NCBI RefSeq assembly: GCF_030551875.1
Contig: NZ_JAUOZU010000015.1
Location: 62,001-126,000 of the forward strand
From: Fluviirhizobium alvei
Lineage (GTDB): Bacteria > Pseudomonadota > Alphaproteobacteria > Rhizobiales > Rhizobiaceae
Direction: 5' to 3'
Length of the DNA stretch: 64,000 nt
In this document: in pieces, positions 19,163 to 29,100 of the stretch
Layout of the letters: each line of letters begins with the position of its first letter
Position numbering within the stretch: position 1 is the stretch's first letter
Program-made: the position numbers and the translations under genes
Notes under the pieces: generated by a model
Database searches by the model: none
Told to the model about the DNA's origin: nothing
The model's input: only the letters and a program-made list of their open reading frames with translations

Positions 19163-20001
19163 GGCGCGCCCACCTTGTTCTCCACCGCTTGAGCCCATGC
19201 TTTGAGGATGTCGTCGATCACTCCAGGCAGCTTCCAGACGAGGAAGCGAACGCGCGCCGGCTCGTAGTCAAGCGGGCTGGTGCGGAAGGAACCAAAGTCG
19301 GCATCCGTGTGGAGCGACTTTGGACGCATGAGAACGCAGCAACTCACGACTTCGACCTTATCCCAGAGTTCGTGCTCCAAGTACATAGCCGCCGCGATCA
19401 AATTATCCCGCTCGGCATCGCTCGCGGCTCGCCTGGCACAATCCATAAGCTTATCAATCGTCTCCCTCCGCTCCTTCATGTGGCCGAGGTGCTGGTTACG
19501 CATGCAATCGTCGGACTTGTCGACCACCTGGGGCGCCGAACCAGGCTTAATGCTCTCAGAAGAGAACTTAACTTCGGCAAGGACGATAACGTGCTTGTCG
19601 CCGACTTCGATGCCGATCGCATCGATGCCACGACCAGGTAGCTTCGTCAGTTCGCGGTCGCGCACAAGCTTATAAGCGATCTCAGTTCCGAATGTACGTT
19701 CAAGAAGCATGTACGCCGCAACCTCGCTGAGATCGCTGCGCATGACTGAAAAATTCTTCTTCTGATAGTCTTCCTTTGGCACAGTGGCCTGAGCTACGCG
19801 CGCCTTGATCGCCGCGCCGGTGAAACCGCCAAGGCCGGGAAACTCGAAAAGGTCGGGAAGAGGCGCGGCGAAACTTGTCCGCAAGCGCACATATTCGGCC
19901 GCTACCACATCGATCCAAGCCGAGAAATCTTCCGGTTCATATGAAGAATAATGATGCGGAGCGTCGAGCGTTTCGACGCGCTTTATGTTACCCCAAGGCA
20001 T
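19159..20001 (-). CDS. hamA: Hachiman HamA-like effector nuclease (DUF1837)
   Basis: The 280-residue protein has a PD-(D/E)xK-type core: SEVAAYMLLERTFG helix, then GRGIDAIGIEVG (Asp) and VIVLAEVKFSSES (ExK). This arrangement and length fit the DUF1837 family, the HamA/AbpA component of Hachiman. HamA is a nuclease held inactive by HamB and released to degrade DNA when phage is sensed. The gene is first in the leftward two-gene operon and couples to hamB by a four-base overlap. The assignment rests on motif, size and partner, not on a database match. Confidence 0.8.
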   Translation of the reverse strand: MPWGNIKRVETLDAPHHYSSYEPEDFSAWIDVVAAEYVRLRTSFAAPLPDLFEFPGLGGFTGAAIKARVAQATVPKEDYQKKNFSVMRSDLSEVAAYMLLERTFGTEIAYKLVRDRELTKLPGRGIDAIGIEVGDKHVIVLAEVKFSSESIKPGSAPQVVDKSDDCMRNQHLGHMKERRETIDKLMDCARRAASDAERDNLIAAAMYLEHELWDKVEVVSCCVLMRPKSLHTDADFGSFRTSPLDYEPARVRFLVWKLPGVIDDILKAWAQAVENKVGAP

Positions 20002-20449
20002 CCCCGGCCCACTTCAAGTTGTTGAATCCTTATGAGTGGGACTCGAACTAAAATCAAGGGGTGAGGGCTGCCCACTTGTCGCGGTCACCATTTCAGATAC
20101 AAGTGAATCCTCTACGATGGCCACGCCTGTGTTGTGCTTTCGATCAGATGCAACGGGGCAGCCACCGAGGAAGCTCGACCGTCTCCAATGGTGCTGTCGG
20201 GCGGAGCACCCTGCCGGAGCAGCAACAGGCAGAAATGAACGTCCCCGACGAGCGGTATATGCGTTTCGTGTACGATGGCCGCCTTCCCAACCCGCTGCCA
20301 ACGCCCGCACCGATTCCTAGCGCAAAGGACGGCAACCGGATCCTGCAACCGATGATACCCTGAATTTTATCCCAAGCGCTTGAGAACGTCCTTGCGTTGC
20401 AGCACCGAACTGGCGTTTTATTCGGTTTCACGGGTAGGGAGGGCGAGAC
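20002..20449. other. Intergenic region between divergent hamA and patatin-like gene
   Basis: This stretch of about 450 bp holds no convincing gene: the short open frames on both strands have random-looking composition and no ribosome sites. It must contain the two divergent promoters. A GGGAGG ribosome site ends it, ahead of the patatin-like GTG. Confidence 0.6.
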
Positions 20450-21592
20450 GTGGGACACGAAGAGGAAACAACCGTCAGCGGCAAGAGTGGTATCGGATTA
20501 TGCCTCTCAGGCGGTGGCTACCGGGCGATGGTCTTTCACCTGGGTGCGCTGCTGCGGTTGAACGAGGCGGGATTGCTCAAGCATTTGTCGCGCGTCTCCA
20601 GCGTTTCGGGTGGATCGATTACTGCGGCCTATCTCGGCCTTCGGTGGAAGGATCTCGACTTTGACCCCGGCGGGCGGGCCAACGCACTCGGTATCGTCAT
20701 CGACAAGATCCGTGAAATGGCGTCAACGACAATCGACGCTGGAGCGATCCTCGGTGGCATCCTGCTGCCAGGCTCGATCAGCGACAGGGTCGCGGCGGCC
20801 TATGATCGGGTTCTTTTTCGAGGAGCAGGTCTCAATCAACTGCCTGACGACGATCATGGTCCGCGCTTCGTCATCAATGCAACAAATGTGCAGACTGGCG
20901 CGCTGTGGCGTTTCTCGCGTCCCTATATGGGCGACTATCGCGTCGGTCTCGTCGCCAACCCTGAGACGCCGCTTTCACTTGCCGTTGCCGCCTCGTCCGC
21001 CTTCCCGCCAGTTTTGTCCCCGCTAACGCTTGACATCGACGCGGAAGCTCAATGGAATAATGCCGGGGATCTTCCCGACACCGCCTTTCGAGGATCGGTG
21101 GTGCTGAGCGATGGGGGCGTCTACGACAATCTCGGCCTTGAGACCGTGATAAAGAGCTGCCGCACCGTGCTCGTCAGCGATGCCGGCCAGAAGATAAGTT
21201 CCGAGGTCGGTCCCCATCATGACTGGGCCCGCCATTCAATCAGGATCCTCGACATTGTTGACAACCAGGTTCGCAGCCTGCGGAAGCGCGCGCTGATCGA
21301 CAGCTTTCAAGCCCGCACAATTCTTGGCTGCTATTGGGGCATTCGCTCCGACATCAAAGATTATGCCTTGGCAAGCGACCCGCTAGCCGCAGAGAGCCGA
21401 GACCCGTCCCATCTGGCGGCCATTCCGACGCGCCTGCAGGCGATGGCCAACGAGGAGCAGGAACGGCTGATCAATTGGGGATACGCGGTAACGGACGCGG
21501 CGCTTCGAAAGCACTTTGCCGTGGACTTCGAGGCGATCACGGGACGAAAGCTTGCCGAGCCTGCAGGCTTTCCCTACCCCGTCGGTTATTAG
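20450..21592 (+). CDS. Patatin-like phospholipase
   Basis: A 380-residue protein from GTG 20450, which has a GGAGG ribosome site. The patatin lipase fold is visible: oxyanion-hole glycines in LCLSGGGYRAMVFHLGAL (residues 18-33), nucleophile Ser53 in the elbow VSSVSGGS, and catalytic Asp221 in VVLSDGGVYDNLGLE. The first glycine of the usual GxSxG is a Ser here. Patatin lipases cleave membrane phospholipids; several are phage-triggered effectors (CapV in CBASS), but no cyclase is nearby. It is the first gene of a tight four-gene operon (9-base gap to the next). Confidence 0.88.
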   Translation: MGHEEETTVSGKSGIGLCLSGGGYRAMVFHLGALLRLNEAGLLKHLSRVSSVSGGSITAAYLGLRWKDLDFDPGGRANALGIVIDKIREMASTTIDAGAILGGILLPGSISDRVAAAYDRVLFRGAGLNQLPDDDHGPRFVINATNVQTGALWRFSRPYMGDYRVGLVANPETPLSLAVAASSAFPPVLSPLTLDIDAEAQWNNAGDLPDTAFRGSVVLSDGGVYDNLGLETVIKSCRTVLVSDAGQKISSEVGPHHDWARHSIRILDIVDNQVRSLRKRALIDSFQARTILGCYWGIRSDIKDYALASDPLAAESRDPSHLAAIPTRLQAMANEEQERLINWGYAVTDAALRKHFAVDFEAITGRKLAEPAGFPYPVGY

Positions 21593-21601
21593 GAGACGAG
21601 C

Positions 21602-23497
21602 ATGTCGATTAGGGCTGCATCGAGCGATGGCCTGGAGCCACCCTTCCGTAGGTTGCGGATCTACGCTTTCGATCCGGCGGCTTCGCTCGATATGCGCACT
21701 GCCGTCATCAACAGCGCAACCGTCACGCTGCCGTGGGAACAGTTAGAGCCGGGACCAATCGGCGAATATATTGAAGTGATTGATGTCGATCCGGCAAGTG
21801 GCGGCTTCTATTTGCCCGTCGATCTAAATGATCCGGCACTCCTCGTCCAAGATGGCTTTCCGCCCTCCGACGGCAATCCGAAATTCCACCAGCAGATGGT
21901 GTACGCCGTGGCGATGATGACCATTCGCAATTTTGAGCGGGCGCTCGGCCGGCGGGTGCTATGGGCGCAGCGCCCCTGGGATTGGAAAACGAGAGAAACG
22001 GTTGATCGCTATGTCGGGCGTTTGCGCATCTATCCGCATGCGTTGCGTGAGGCGAACGCTTATTACAGCCCGCAGAAGGTCGGGCTGCTCTTTGGCTACT
22101 TCCAGGCGTCACGCATCGACTTCGGTACTGCCTTGCCAGGCGGGACGATCTTTACCTGCCTGTCTCATGACATTGTCGCGCACGAGACGACGCATGCGAT
22201 CCTTGACGGCATGCATCGCCGTTTCATCGAGGCGAGCAATCCCGACTTACTCGCCTTCCACGAAGCGTTCGCCGATATCGTGGCGCTCTTCCAGCATTTC
22301 ACTATTGAGGAGGCCGTCTACCAGCAGATTAGCCAGTTGCGTGGCGATCTCTCCAGACGATCGCTGCTCAGTGGACTCGCCATCCAGTTCGGCAATGCTA
22401 TTGGCCATTACGGCGCCCTGCGCGACGCGATCGATTCCATCGATCCCGCGACCGGTCTGCCAGATCCAGGCGCGCTTGATCGCGCCATTGAACCACATGA
22501 GCGCGGAGCGATTCTAGTTGCCGCCGTCTTCGATGCGTTCCTTTCCATCTACCGATCACGTGTCGAAGACCTATTGCGCATTAGCACTGGGGATGGGACG
22601 CGATTTCCGGACAGCGATCTTCACCCTGACTTAATCCGGCGACTGACCAAAGAGGCGACCAAGGCGGCGTCGCATGTCTTGCGCATGTGTATCCGCGCCG
22701 TCGACTATCTCCCGCCGGTTGACATCAATTTTGGTGACTATCTCAGGGCACTGATCACCGCCGACGCCGATCTCGTCAGCGATGACGCTCGCGGCTACCG
22801 GATCGCTGTCATCGAGGCCTTTCGCCGACGCGGCATCTTTCCCCGGGATTGCCGATCGCTGTCCGTCGATAGTCTCTTGTGGGAGCGACCGGACACGAGA
22901 ATTGAGATCGACTGGCTGAAGGAGATCGATTTTCCATATATCACCGATCGTCGCGAGATCTACGAGACAGCCACTCGCCGCTGCGCCGACCTCTTCAACT
23001 GGCTATGGGACAATGCCAGGATCTCCCATGAAGCGATGCGATCGATGGGATTGTGGCTGCGGGAGGATGCTCCAAAAACAATCCGACGACGACAGAAGGA
23101 CGGTGACCGCAGGCCACGCCGCCCGGCTGTCGAGGTTCATTCAGTGCGAGTGGCCAATCGCGTCGGCCCTGATGGAGACCAGGAACAACAGTTAATCATT
23201 GAGATCACACAAGAGAGACGGGGCTACAGGACGCCCGAGGCCCAGCAACAGGTGGAATCTCGCGGCAGGGTCGCCGGCCTAACCGCCGACTTCGTCTTCC
23301 GCGGTGGCGCCACGCTCATCGTCGATCTTCGCACACGCGAGGTTCGGTATTGCATTTCGAAGGATATTGCCAGCACAGAGCGCCTTGCAGCCCAGCGCGC
23401 GTTCCAGTTCGGTGCTGACAGTGAAGCGCTTGGGGCGACCTATTTCGGCGCCGCCAGTCGGGACGAACCCTTCGCCTTTGTGCATCGCATGCTGTGA
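21602..23497 (+). CDS. Zinc metallopeptidase-like protein (HExxH...E gluzincin pattern)
   Basis: A 631-residue protein. The segment DIVAHETTHAILDG contains HETTH (His194, Glu195, His198), and FHEAFADIVALFQ supplies Glu221 in the EAFAD context typical of the third zinc ligand of thermolysin-like gluzincins. The region around it (DLLAFHEAFADIVALFQHF) is conserved-looking, so the active site appears intact. The N-terminal 150 residues and the C-terminal 200 residues match no family I recognise; residues about 480-500 are Arg/Lys-rich. No signal peptide is seen, so it is predicted to act in the cytoplasm. It is the second gene of the patatin-MBL-DUF3223 operon. Confidence 0.72.
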   Translation: MSIRAASSDGLEPPFRRLRIYAFDPAASLDMRTAVINSATVTLPWEQLEPGPIGEYIEVIDVDPASGGFYLPVDLNDPALLVQDGFPPSDGNPKFHQQMVYAVAMMTIRNFERALGRRVLWAQRPWDWKTRETVDRYVGRLRIYPHALREANAYYSPQKVGLLFGYFQASRIDFGTALPGGTIFTCLSHDIVAHETTHAILDGMHRRFIEASNPDLLAFHEAFADIVALFQHFTIEEAVYQQISQLRGDLSRRSLLSGLAIQFGNAIGHYGALRDAIDSIDPATGLPDPGALDRAIEPHERGAILVAAVFDAFLSIYRSRVEDLLRISTGDGTRFPDSDLHPDLIRRLTKEATKAASHVLRMCIRAVDYLPPVDINFGDYLRALITADADLVSDDARGYRIAVIEAFRRRGIFPRDCRSLSVDSLLWERPDTRIEIDWLKEIDFPYITDRREIYETATRRCADLFNWLWDNARISHEAMRSMGLWLREDAPKTIRRRQKDGDRRPRRPAVEVHSVRVANRVGPDGDQEQQLIIEITQERRGYRTPEAQQQVESRGRVAGLTADFVFRGGATLIVDLRTREVRYCISKDIASTERLAAQRAFQFGADSEALGATYFGAASRDEPFAFVHRML

Positions 23498-23509
23498 GGA
23501 GACTGCGCC

Positions 23510-25102
23510 ATGACGCCCAAGACAGACGACCAGGAAGACGCCGCAACCCCGGCTGAAGAAGGTTCAGATACCGACCCACCCGCCTTTATCAGCGTGAGGA
23601 TGTACCGCGACATTCTTGGTGACTGCTTCCTGTTGCGCTTTCCGGATAAGGGTCGGACCGTGCATATGCTGATTGACTTCGGGATAATCCAGGGAATGCC
23701 CGATGCGAAAAGACGCGCGCAACGCATCATGGCGGATATCGCATCTCTTACAATGACGATCGACATTCTAGTAATTACGCACGAGCACGTTGATCACCTT
23801 TCAGGATTTTATCATGCCCGTGATCAGTTCCAGCCGATCGAGGTCAAGGAATTGTGGCTGGCCTGGACGGAGGATCCGCGAGACGACTACGCCAACCAAC
23901 TCCGCCAGGCGCGCAAGACGGCTTTGGCGCTTCTGGAAAAAAGCTACAACGCTTTTGCCGCGCGTGGCTACGCCGAGACATCCGCCACGCCCGGCTCACA
24001 GCGATCGAGCCCGCTTGACGGTTTGCGCAACGTCATGTCCTTTGCCGGCATCGGGCCTAGCAGTCTTGGAGCTAGCAGCGAGGCAACCACCGGCGGCATC
24101 CTCAAAGCCTTGATAGCGAAGGCGGAAAAAGTGCGTTACCTCGAGCCTGGCGAGGACGTTTTTGCGCTTGCCGGACTTTCCTATGTTAGAACCTATGTCA
24201 TGGGTCCGCCGCGCGACAAGACGCTGCTTCGGAAGAGCAATCCGAGCAAGGCCAATCCGGAAGTCTACGCGCTGAATGGTGCAGGCGGCGACGATTACCT
24301 TCTGGCCGCCGCGGTCGGTCTTGAGGAAGACGCAGTCCTGCTCGACGCCGACGCCCTTCAGAAGCTGAAGATGAGTCTGCCGTTCGGCTTCAAGAATCTC
24401 GTTGCGCTCGACAGCAAGTCCGCGACAATCGGCGCACAGCAGGATCCCGCAGCACAGACCGCATTTCTGGCACGCTATGGTCAGGCGCAGGAAGAGTGGC
24501 GACGTATCGACGTCGACTGGCTCTGGGCAGCTGAAACCATCGCCTTGAAACTCGACAGCGACACCAACAACACTAGCTTGGTACTGGCCTTCGAGATCGG
24601 CGAAGGCAAAGATAGCCGGGTCCTCTTGTTCCCAGGCGATGCGCAGGTCGGCAACTGGCTGTCGTGGAGTAACTATGTCTGGTCGAACGGCAAAGCGTCG
24701 GGCGATCAAGGTGCCGTTACATCCAAGGTTCTGCTGGAAAAGACGGTTCTCTATAAAGTGGGCCATCATGCGAGTCATAACGCGACCTTGCGCGATCAGG
24801 GGCTCGAGCTGATGACTCACAAGCAGCTGGCAGCAATGATCCCGGTTCACCAAAAGTTCGCCAACGAAAGCAAACATTGGAATATGCCATTTCCTTCGCT
24901 GCTACGGCGTCTTGAAGAAAAAACCCGTGGTCGGGTGATCCGTGCGGACCGCAGCAAAGCGGATATGAATCCTGTCGCCGATACGGTCGATGGCGCTCTC
25001 CGCGAGTGGGAAAACTTTCTGTCGGACCTTGATGAGATCAGTGACGCGGTTGGTGCGCTTGCGCTCGAATATCGGCTCGCCGTGCCGCGCAATGAAGTCT
25101 GA
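23510..25102 (+). CDS. Metallo-beta-lactamase-fold hydrolase
   Basis: A 530-residue MBL-fold protein. The metal motif HxHxDH occurs as THEHVDHLSGF (His91, His93, Asp95, His96). Later ligands fit PGDAQVGNW (Asp) and KVGHHASHNAT (His). The order and spacing resemble ComEC/Rec2-type MBL hydrolases that act on nucleic acids or nucleotides, but this protein has no membrane part. Long insertions between residues about 150 and 340 have no recognisable domain. The start follows the metallopeptidase-like gene by 12 bases, and a 30-base gap precedes the last gene of the operon. Confidence 0.82.
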   Translation: MTPKTDDQEDAATPAEEGSDTDPPAFISVRMYRDILGDCFLLRFPDKGRTVHMLIDFGIIQGMPDAKRRAQRIMADIASLTMTIDILVITHEHVDHLSGFYHARDQFQPIEVKELWLAWTEDPRDDYANQLRQARKTALALLEKSYNAFAARGYAETSATPGSQRSSPLDGLRNVMSFAGIGPSSLGASSEATTGGILKALIAKAEKVRYLEPGEDVFALAGLSYVRTYVMGPPRDKTLLRKSNPSKANPEVYALNGAGGDDYLLAAAVGLEEDAVLLDADALQKLKMSLPFGFKNLVALDSKSATIGAQQDPAAQTAFLARYGQAQEEWRRIDVDWLWAAETIALKLDSDTNNTSLVLAFEIGEGKDSRVLLFPGDAQVGNWLSWSNYVWSNGKASGDQGAVTSKVLLEKTVLYKVGHHASHNATLRDQGLELMTHKQLAAMIPVHQKFANESKHWNMPFPSLLRRLEEKTRGRVIRADRSKADMNPVADTVDGALREWENFLSDLDEISDAVGALALEYRLAVPRNEV

Positions 25103-25132
25103 CCCAGAGATTAGAGGATATAGGGTAAGCGC

Positions 25133-25870
25133 ATGGCAAAGAAAAGCGTTACATTATCGAACGGTAGGGGCTGGCCGACGCAAACCGCGGCCAGGCAGCA
25201 TTTCAAGGAGATGTTGGCGCGCTACGAAGACGATACGCCAATCACAGATGCCGGTGACCATGCCGACCTTTCTGCGCTGCTCGAACGCTACGATCTCCTG
25301 ATCGCTGACGGTCCCTCGAAGATCGGTGCTGGCATTTCTAGATTCGAGAAGCGCAAATCCTTTGTTAAGGGCTTTCCGACACGCGGCTTCTGGGTTGTTC
25401 GCGTCGATGACAGCGATACGGATTTTTCCTACATCGATGCGATCACCGGTTCACCTCGACCACAGTCGCAGGAGTTTTACGACGCCTGCCATGGCGCGAT
25501 CAGCGAGGATCTGCGACGCGCCAAGGAGCGGCAGTTTGAGCGATTTGCGGACGAAAACGGCTGCCTTCCCTGCGACGCGACCGGAGTGCTCGTCACCTTC
25601 ACTAATGCCCGGCTCAGCCATGCCCATCCGGCTTTTGTGACGCTTGTCAGAACGTTCATGGAAATGCGTGGCTGGGGTGGCGCAGTGCCCGCTGGCACGT
25701 TGTCTCCTTCCGCCGACCGACAGATTTCGACAAGCTTTACGGATCCGAGTGACGCGGAGGCGTTCAAAGCGTTTCACCACGCAAGCGCGATCATGCGCAT
25801 TGTCGCTGCCGGCCAAGGCGGGCTGGTTGCTGATCCCACAACGATCCGACGTCCGATTAGGCTGGCCTAA
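25133..25870 (+). CDS. DUF3223 (DCL-family) domain protein
   Basis: A 245-residue soluble protein. Residues about 50-105 (LLIADGPSKIGAGISRFEKRKSF, then TRGFWVVRVDDSDTDFSYIDAITG) match the DUF3223/DCL family, a small domain known from plant plastid rRNA-maturation proteins and many bacterial accessory genes. The rest is unrecognised; a QFERFADENGCLPC stretch could bind metal. It is the last gene of the four-gene operon (30 bases after the MBL gene). An RNA-related role is suggested only by the plant DCL precedent. Confidence 0.7.
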   Translation: MAKKSVTLSNGRGWPTQTAARQHFKEMLARYEDDTPITDAGDHADLSALLERYDLLIADGPSKIGAGISRFEKRKSFVKGFPTRGFWVVRVDDSDTDFSYIDAITGSPRPQSQEFYDACHGAISEDLRRAKERQFERFADENGCLPCDATGVLVTFTNARLSHAHPAFVTLVRTFMEMRGWGGAVPAGTLSPSADRQISTSFTDPSDAEAFKAFHHASAIMRIVAAGQGGLVADPTTIRRPIRLA

Positions 25871-26171
25871 GGAGGCGACCTGCGGAAGCAGATGAACAAA
25901 ACGGGGGAAGCCAGATGCATTCACTATCTCGGTGATTGCACAATTGGAAACGGCCGTGACTGCGGATGTCGAAGTAGTGTTGCAGGGCTGCAGTCGACCA
26001 GCCGCCGGCCGGGGAGGTTGCGACGCTTGCCGATCTGGTGTTGATCAGAACACCGATGATCGCGGCGAATTGGCTATCCATATTGGCGCCGCAACAGTCG
26101 CCGCAATATATGGCAGAACGTTGACTTAATCGGAGCCAGATGGAGGAAACAATTCACGGGCGGTCGGCACG
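25871..26171. other. Intergenic region between two convergent defence-type operons
   Basis: About 300 bp between the DUF3223 gene and the 3' end of the giant gene. Short overlapping open frames exist on both strands, but none has a ribosome site or recognisable sequence. No intrinsic terminator with a T-tract was seen. Confidence 0.5.
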
Positions 26172-29100
26172 TCAAGCCACGTTTTGTACGGTCGTTTCGG
26201 CTCGGCGCAGTTGGTTTATCAGAACCCATATGGGAAGTGCCCCAGCCGACGAGAGCTGTTTGGTAAAGACATCTAGAATATCGAGACAAGCCAATCTGCT
26301 TTCCGGCCATCCTTCAACAATAACAGTAATCCCGGCTGCAACCTCTTCTCCTAGCTCGTCAAAGGTTTTTGCATAGAGGGATGCAAAAACCCAAACAGCT
26401 TCCACGAGTGACGTAAATAACCTATCCTGCCGGGTATCCTCGACAGTGAGGGTTACCTTTCGTTGCGGAGCATTGAGGACCTTTCGGGCCTCGTGGGCTG
26501 CGATATTCAGATCATCGAGGAAGATCTTCTTGTCTTCCAGCCGTCCAGCCACATGTGCCCGAAAAATCATGCCGGAAATGACATACCGCCCATCAAGCTT
26601 CAGGAGCGAGATAAGGCCTTCGCGGGTCTGCAGCGACCGGATCGAAAGGAGCGTCTCGCGGGAAAGCTCGGCGGTCTCGCAGAACCAGAGGAGGTTCCAG
26701 ACGCCCTCGCCCTCACCGTAGGTGGCAGACTGTATTTCCGGGATGAGCCGCGCTGCGATGAGTTCGGCCTCTCGCAGCTCAAACGGCGACGGCATCTCGA
26801 CGACAGACAACATTTGCAGTTGATGACCAATATCGCGTGAGAGCCATGTGTCCGGCACGTCCTTGAAAGATCTGTCGGTTAGGAGCTCGGAGAGCGGGAC
26901 ATCGTGACGGCCCACACGGCCCGATACGATCGCTTTTAGTTTCGCAAGATTGGTGTCATCGCGGCCGATATCTGGTGTCGCGGCCCATGCGCGCCAGCTG
27001 GCGGCTGCTGCGAAATATTCACCCCGTAGATTAGACGGGCTTTGCATCCGCATTCCGGGCAGTTTCCCGTTTTCGAAAGACTCCTCCAGTCGGGACTTGA
27101 ATTGCATGTCCAGGAGCTTGGTGGTTTCGGGGATGGCCACGTGTTGCTGCAGCATTACATCGAGAACGCTGTTGGCGTGGCACCACAAGAGAGCCGTCTG
27201 GTCCCAATTGAGGGAGCGCCAATCCGAAACCTGCGCAGCTGCCCGAAATGTGAGCTGTAAAACGCTGACAAAGAGCTCAGAGAACTCCTCGATATTTCTA
27301 ATAACGTCTGACAGGACGAACCCGGAGAGCGCCAACCCGTTTTCACAAAGCGCCTTCCACAGCCCGACGATGGCGAGCGGCGTAGGACCGGTTCGGGCGA
27401 ATACCTCCTGAAGGGACATTGTTTCCGCTTCGGCTGCAATCGCCCGGTTCACATCTTCAGGCAGTTCGACCGGAAGCGCCGAAATCCGTCGCAATGCCCG
27501 CAGCGCACCAACCTCCCGGCTAAGCGCCTTAAAGCTTTGAACTGCCAGGTCAGTCAGGCTGGCGAAGCCGCCATCGCTGTCGGCGATCCGCAAGAAACGC
27601 CGGAGAGCTGCGGGGTTCAAAGGAGCCAGTAATTCGTTCGGGCTTGCTGTCCCTGCTTGTATGTCCGCAGCGAGTTTATCCAGCCGCCAGACCACAGTGT
27701 TCTCCTGCCGGCGTCGCAGCTCTGCTCGTCGCTCGTCAAATGCTTCCAGCTCGGCAACCTCGCGGGCAGTCCTTTCGAGATCACTCCCCGTGCAGTCGAA
27801 CCAGTCAGCGTGACGTTTTAATGCCTCGACCCGCTTTTCCTCGTCCTCCAGCAACAGAGCGAGCGTGTCATCAACGATGTTGGTCGTGGTTTTCCGGTCG
27901 GCAATCGTGACCCCGAAAACCCCACCGGCTTTTTCCGGGTCGAGAGGCGCAAACCTTGCCGGACGTCGAGTTTTGCGGAGCGGGGCGGTTGCCGTGCCCT
28001 GTTCATGGGCGAGCTTTACCGCCGCGAAAAAAGATTTGGCCGAGAATGACATATAGCCAATGGTGACGATTTCGGTTCGCCGTAGCGCCAATTTGTCACT
28101 GAGAAGCGCGTGCTCCTGCAGAAGGGTTTGGATCCGCTTCGGAAAGCAACCGACGTAGTCCCGGGCTAGGGCTACCCTGACCGCATAGTCGTCCTCGTCC
28201 GTTTCAAGATTAGGCCCGAACAGCAAGTTGATAAATTGCGCCACCAGATCGACGAGCACCTTGTCGAAGGCGGGACGCTGGGCCGCATAGTCGTCGAGTA
28301 CGGTCTTAAATGCCCAGTCCAGATATTGTTTGCGCAACCGACCGATTGAGCGATAGGATCGGCCGGCGATAGAAAAGACGGCGGTTGCCAGACCGGCATA
28401 TTGCAGATCGATAAAATGTTGGCGCGCAGCGGGCGCCCGATCCTCGATCGGAAGATAGTCGACCTGTTCCAGGCGCAAGTGCTGCCATGCCCAGGTACAG
28501 GCCGCAGCCTTCGATTTGAGAGAGACGTTCTTGCTCCAGATCGAGGCCACGACCTTTCCCGCTAACCGCATCAGCTTCGACAGAAAAAGTAGTTCCGACC
28601 CTGCGCCAACATTGCTCCCAAGGGGCACGTCCTTCAGATGGCGCCCATATTCGATCTGCCACGCGACCACTTCGCGCAACTCGCCAAGGCGCGGGGTCTC
28701 CACAATACCGGCTTTGCCGACCGGCGCGGACAGAAGGGAATCCACGAATTCGCCCGTCCTTGGAAGCAGAAAGCCATAGTGAGCTCTTTCCAAGCTCCGC
28801 ATTAGCTCCTGTTCTCGCTTGCCGTCGATCCGGCCGCGCGCTCGCAACACAGCAATGATGTCGGTAACGTCCATCGCCGGGCTTGAGGCAAGCGCACCAA
28901 AGCGGGAAAGATATCTATCCTCGATCCACACGGCCGCGGCGTTCTCATTCTCGCAATAGTGCAGGATGCCGACGAGACTGCGCAGCAGAGGGCCGGACTT
29001 CGAGAGATCGCGATCCCCCTCCGCCCGCGGTAGGTGGGGTAGCAGGCTCCATTTCCCGACAGTCAAGCAATCGCTGACGTGCTCGCGCAGGCTGGTAAGT

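Noticed and set aside
20036..20320. Small plus-strand frames in the hamA-patatin gap
   Set aside because: No ribosome site, no conserved pattern, and two overlapping frames look equally random.
20450..21592. CBASS system with the patatin as CapV effector
   Set aside because: No cGAS/DncV-like nucleotidyltransferase, Cap2 or Cap3 gene occurs nearby; the neighbours are a metallopeptidase-like protein, an MBL hydrolase and a DUF3223 protein.
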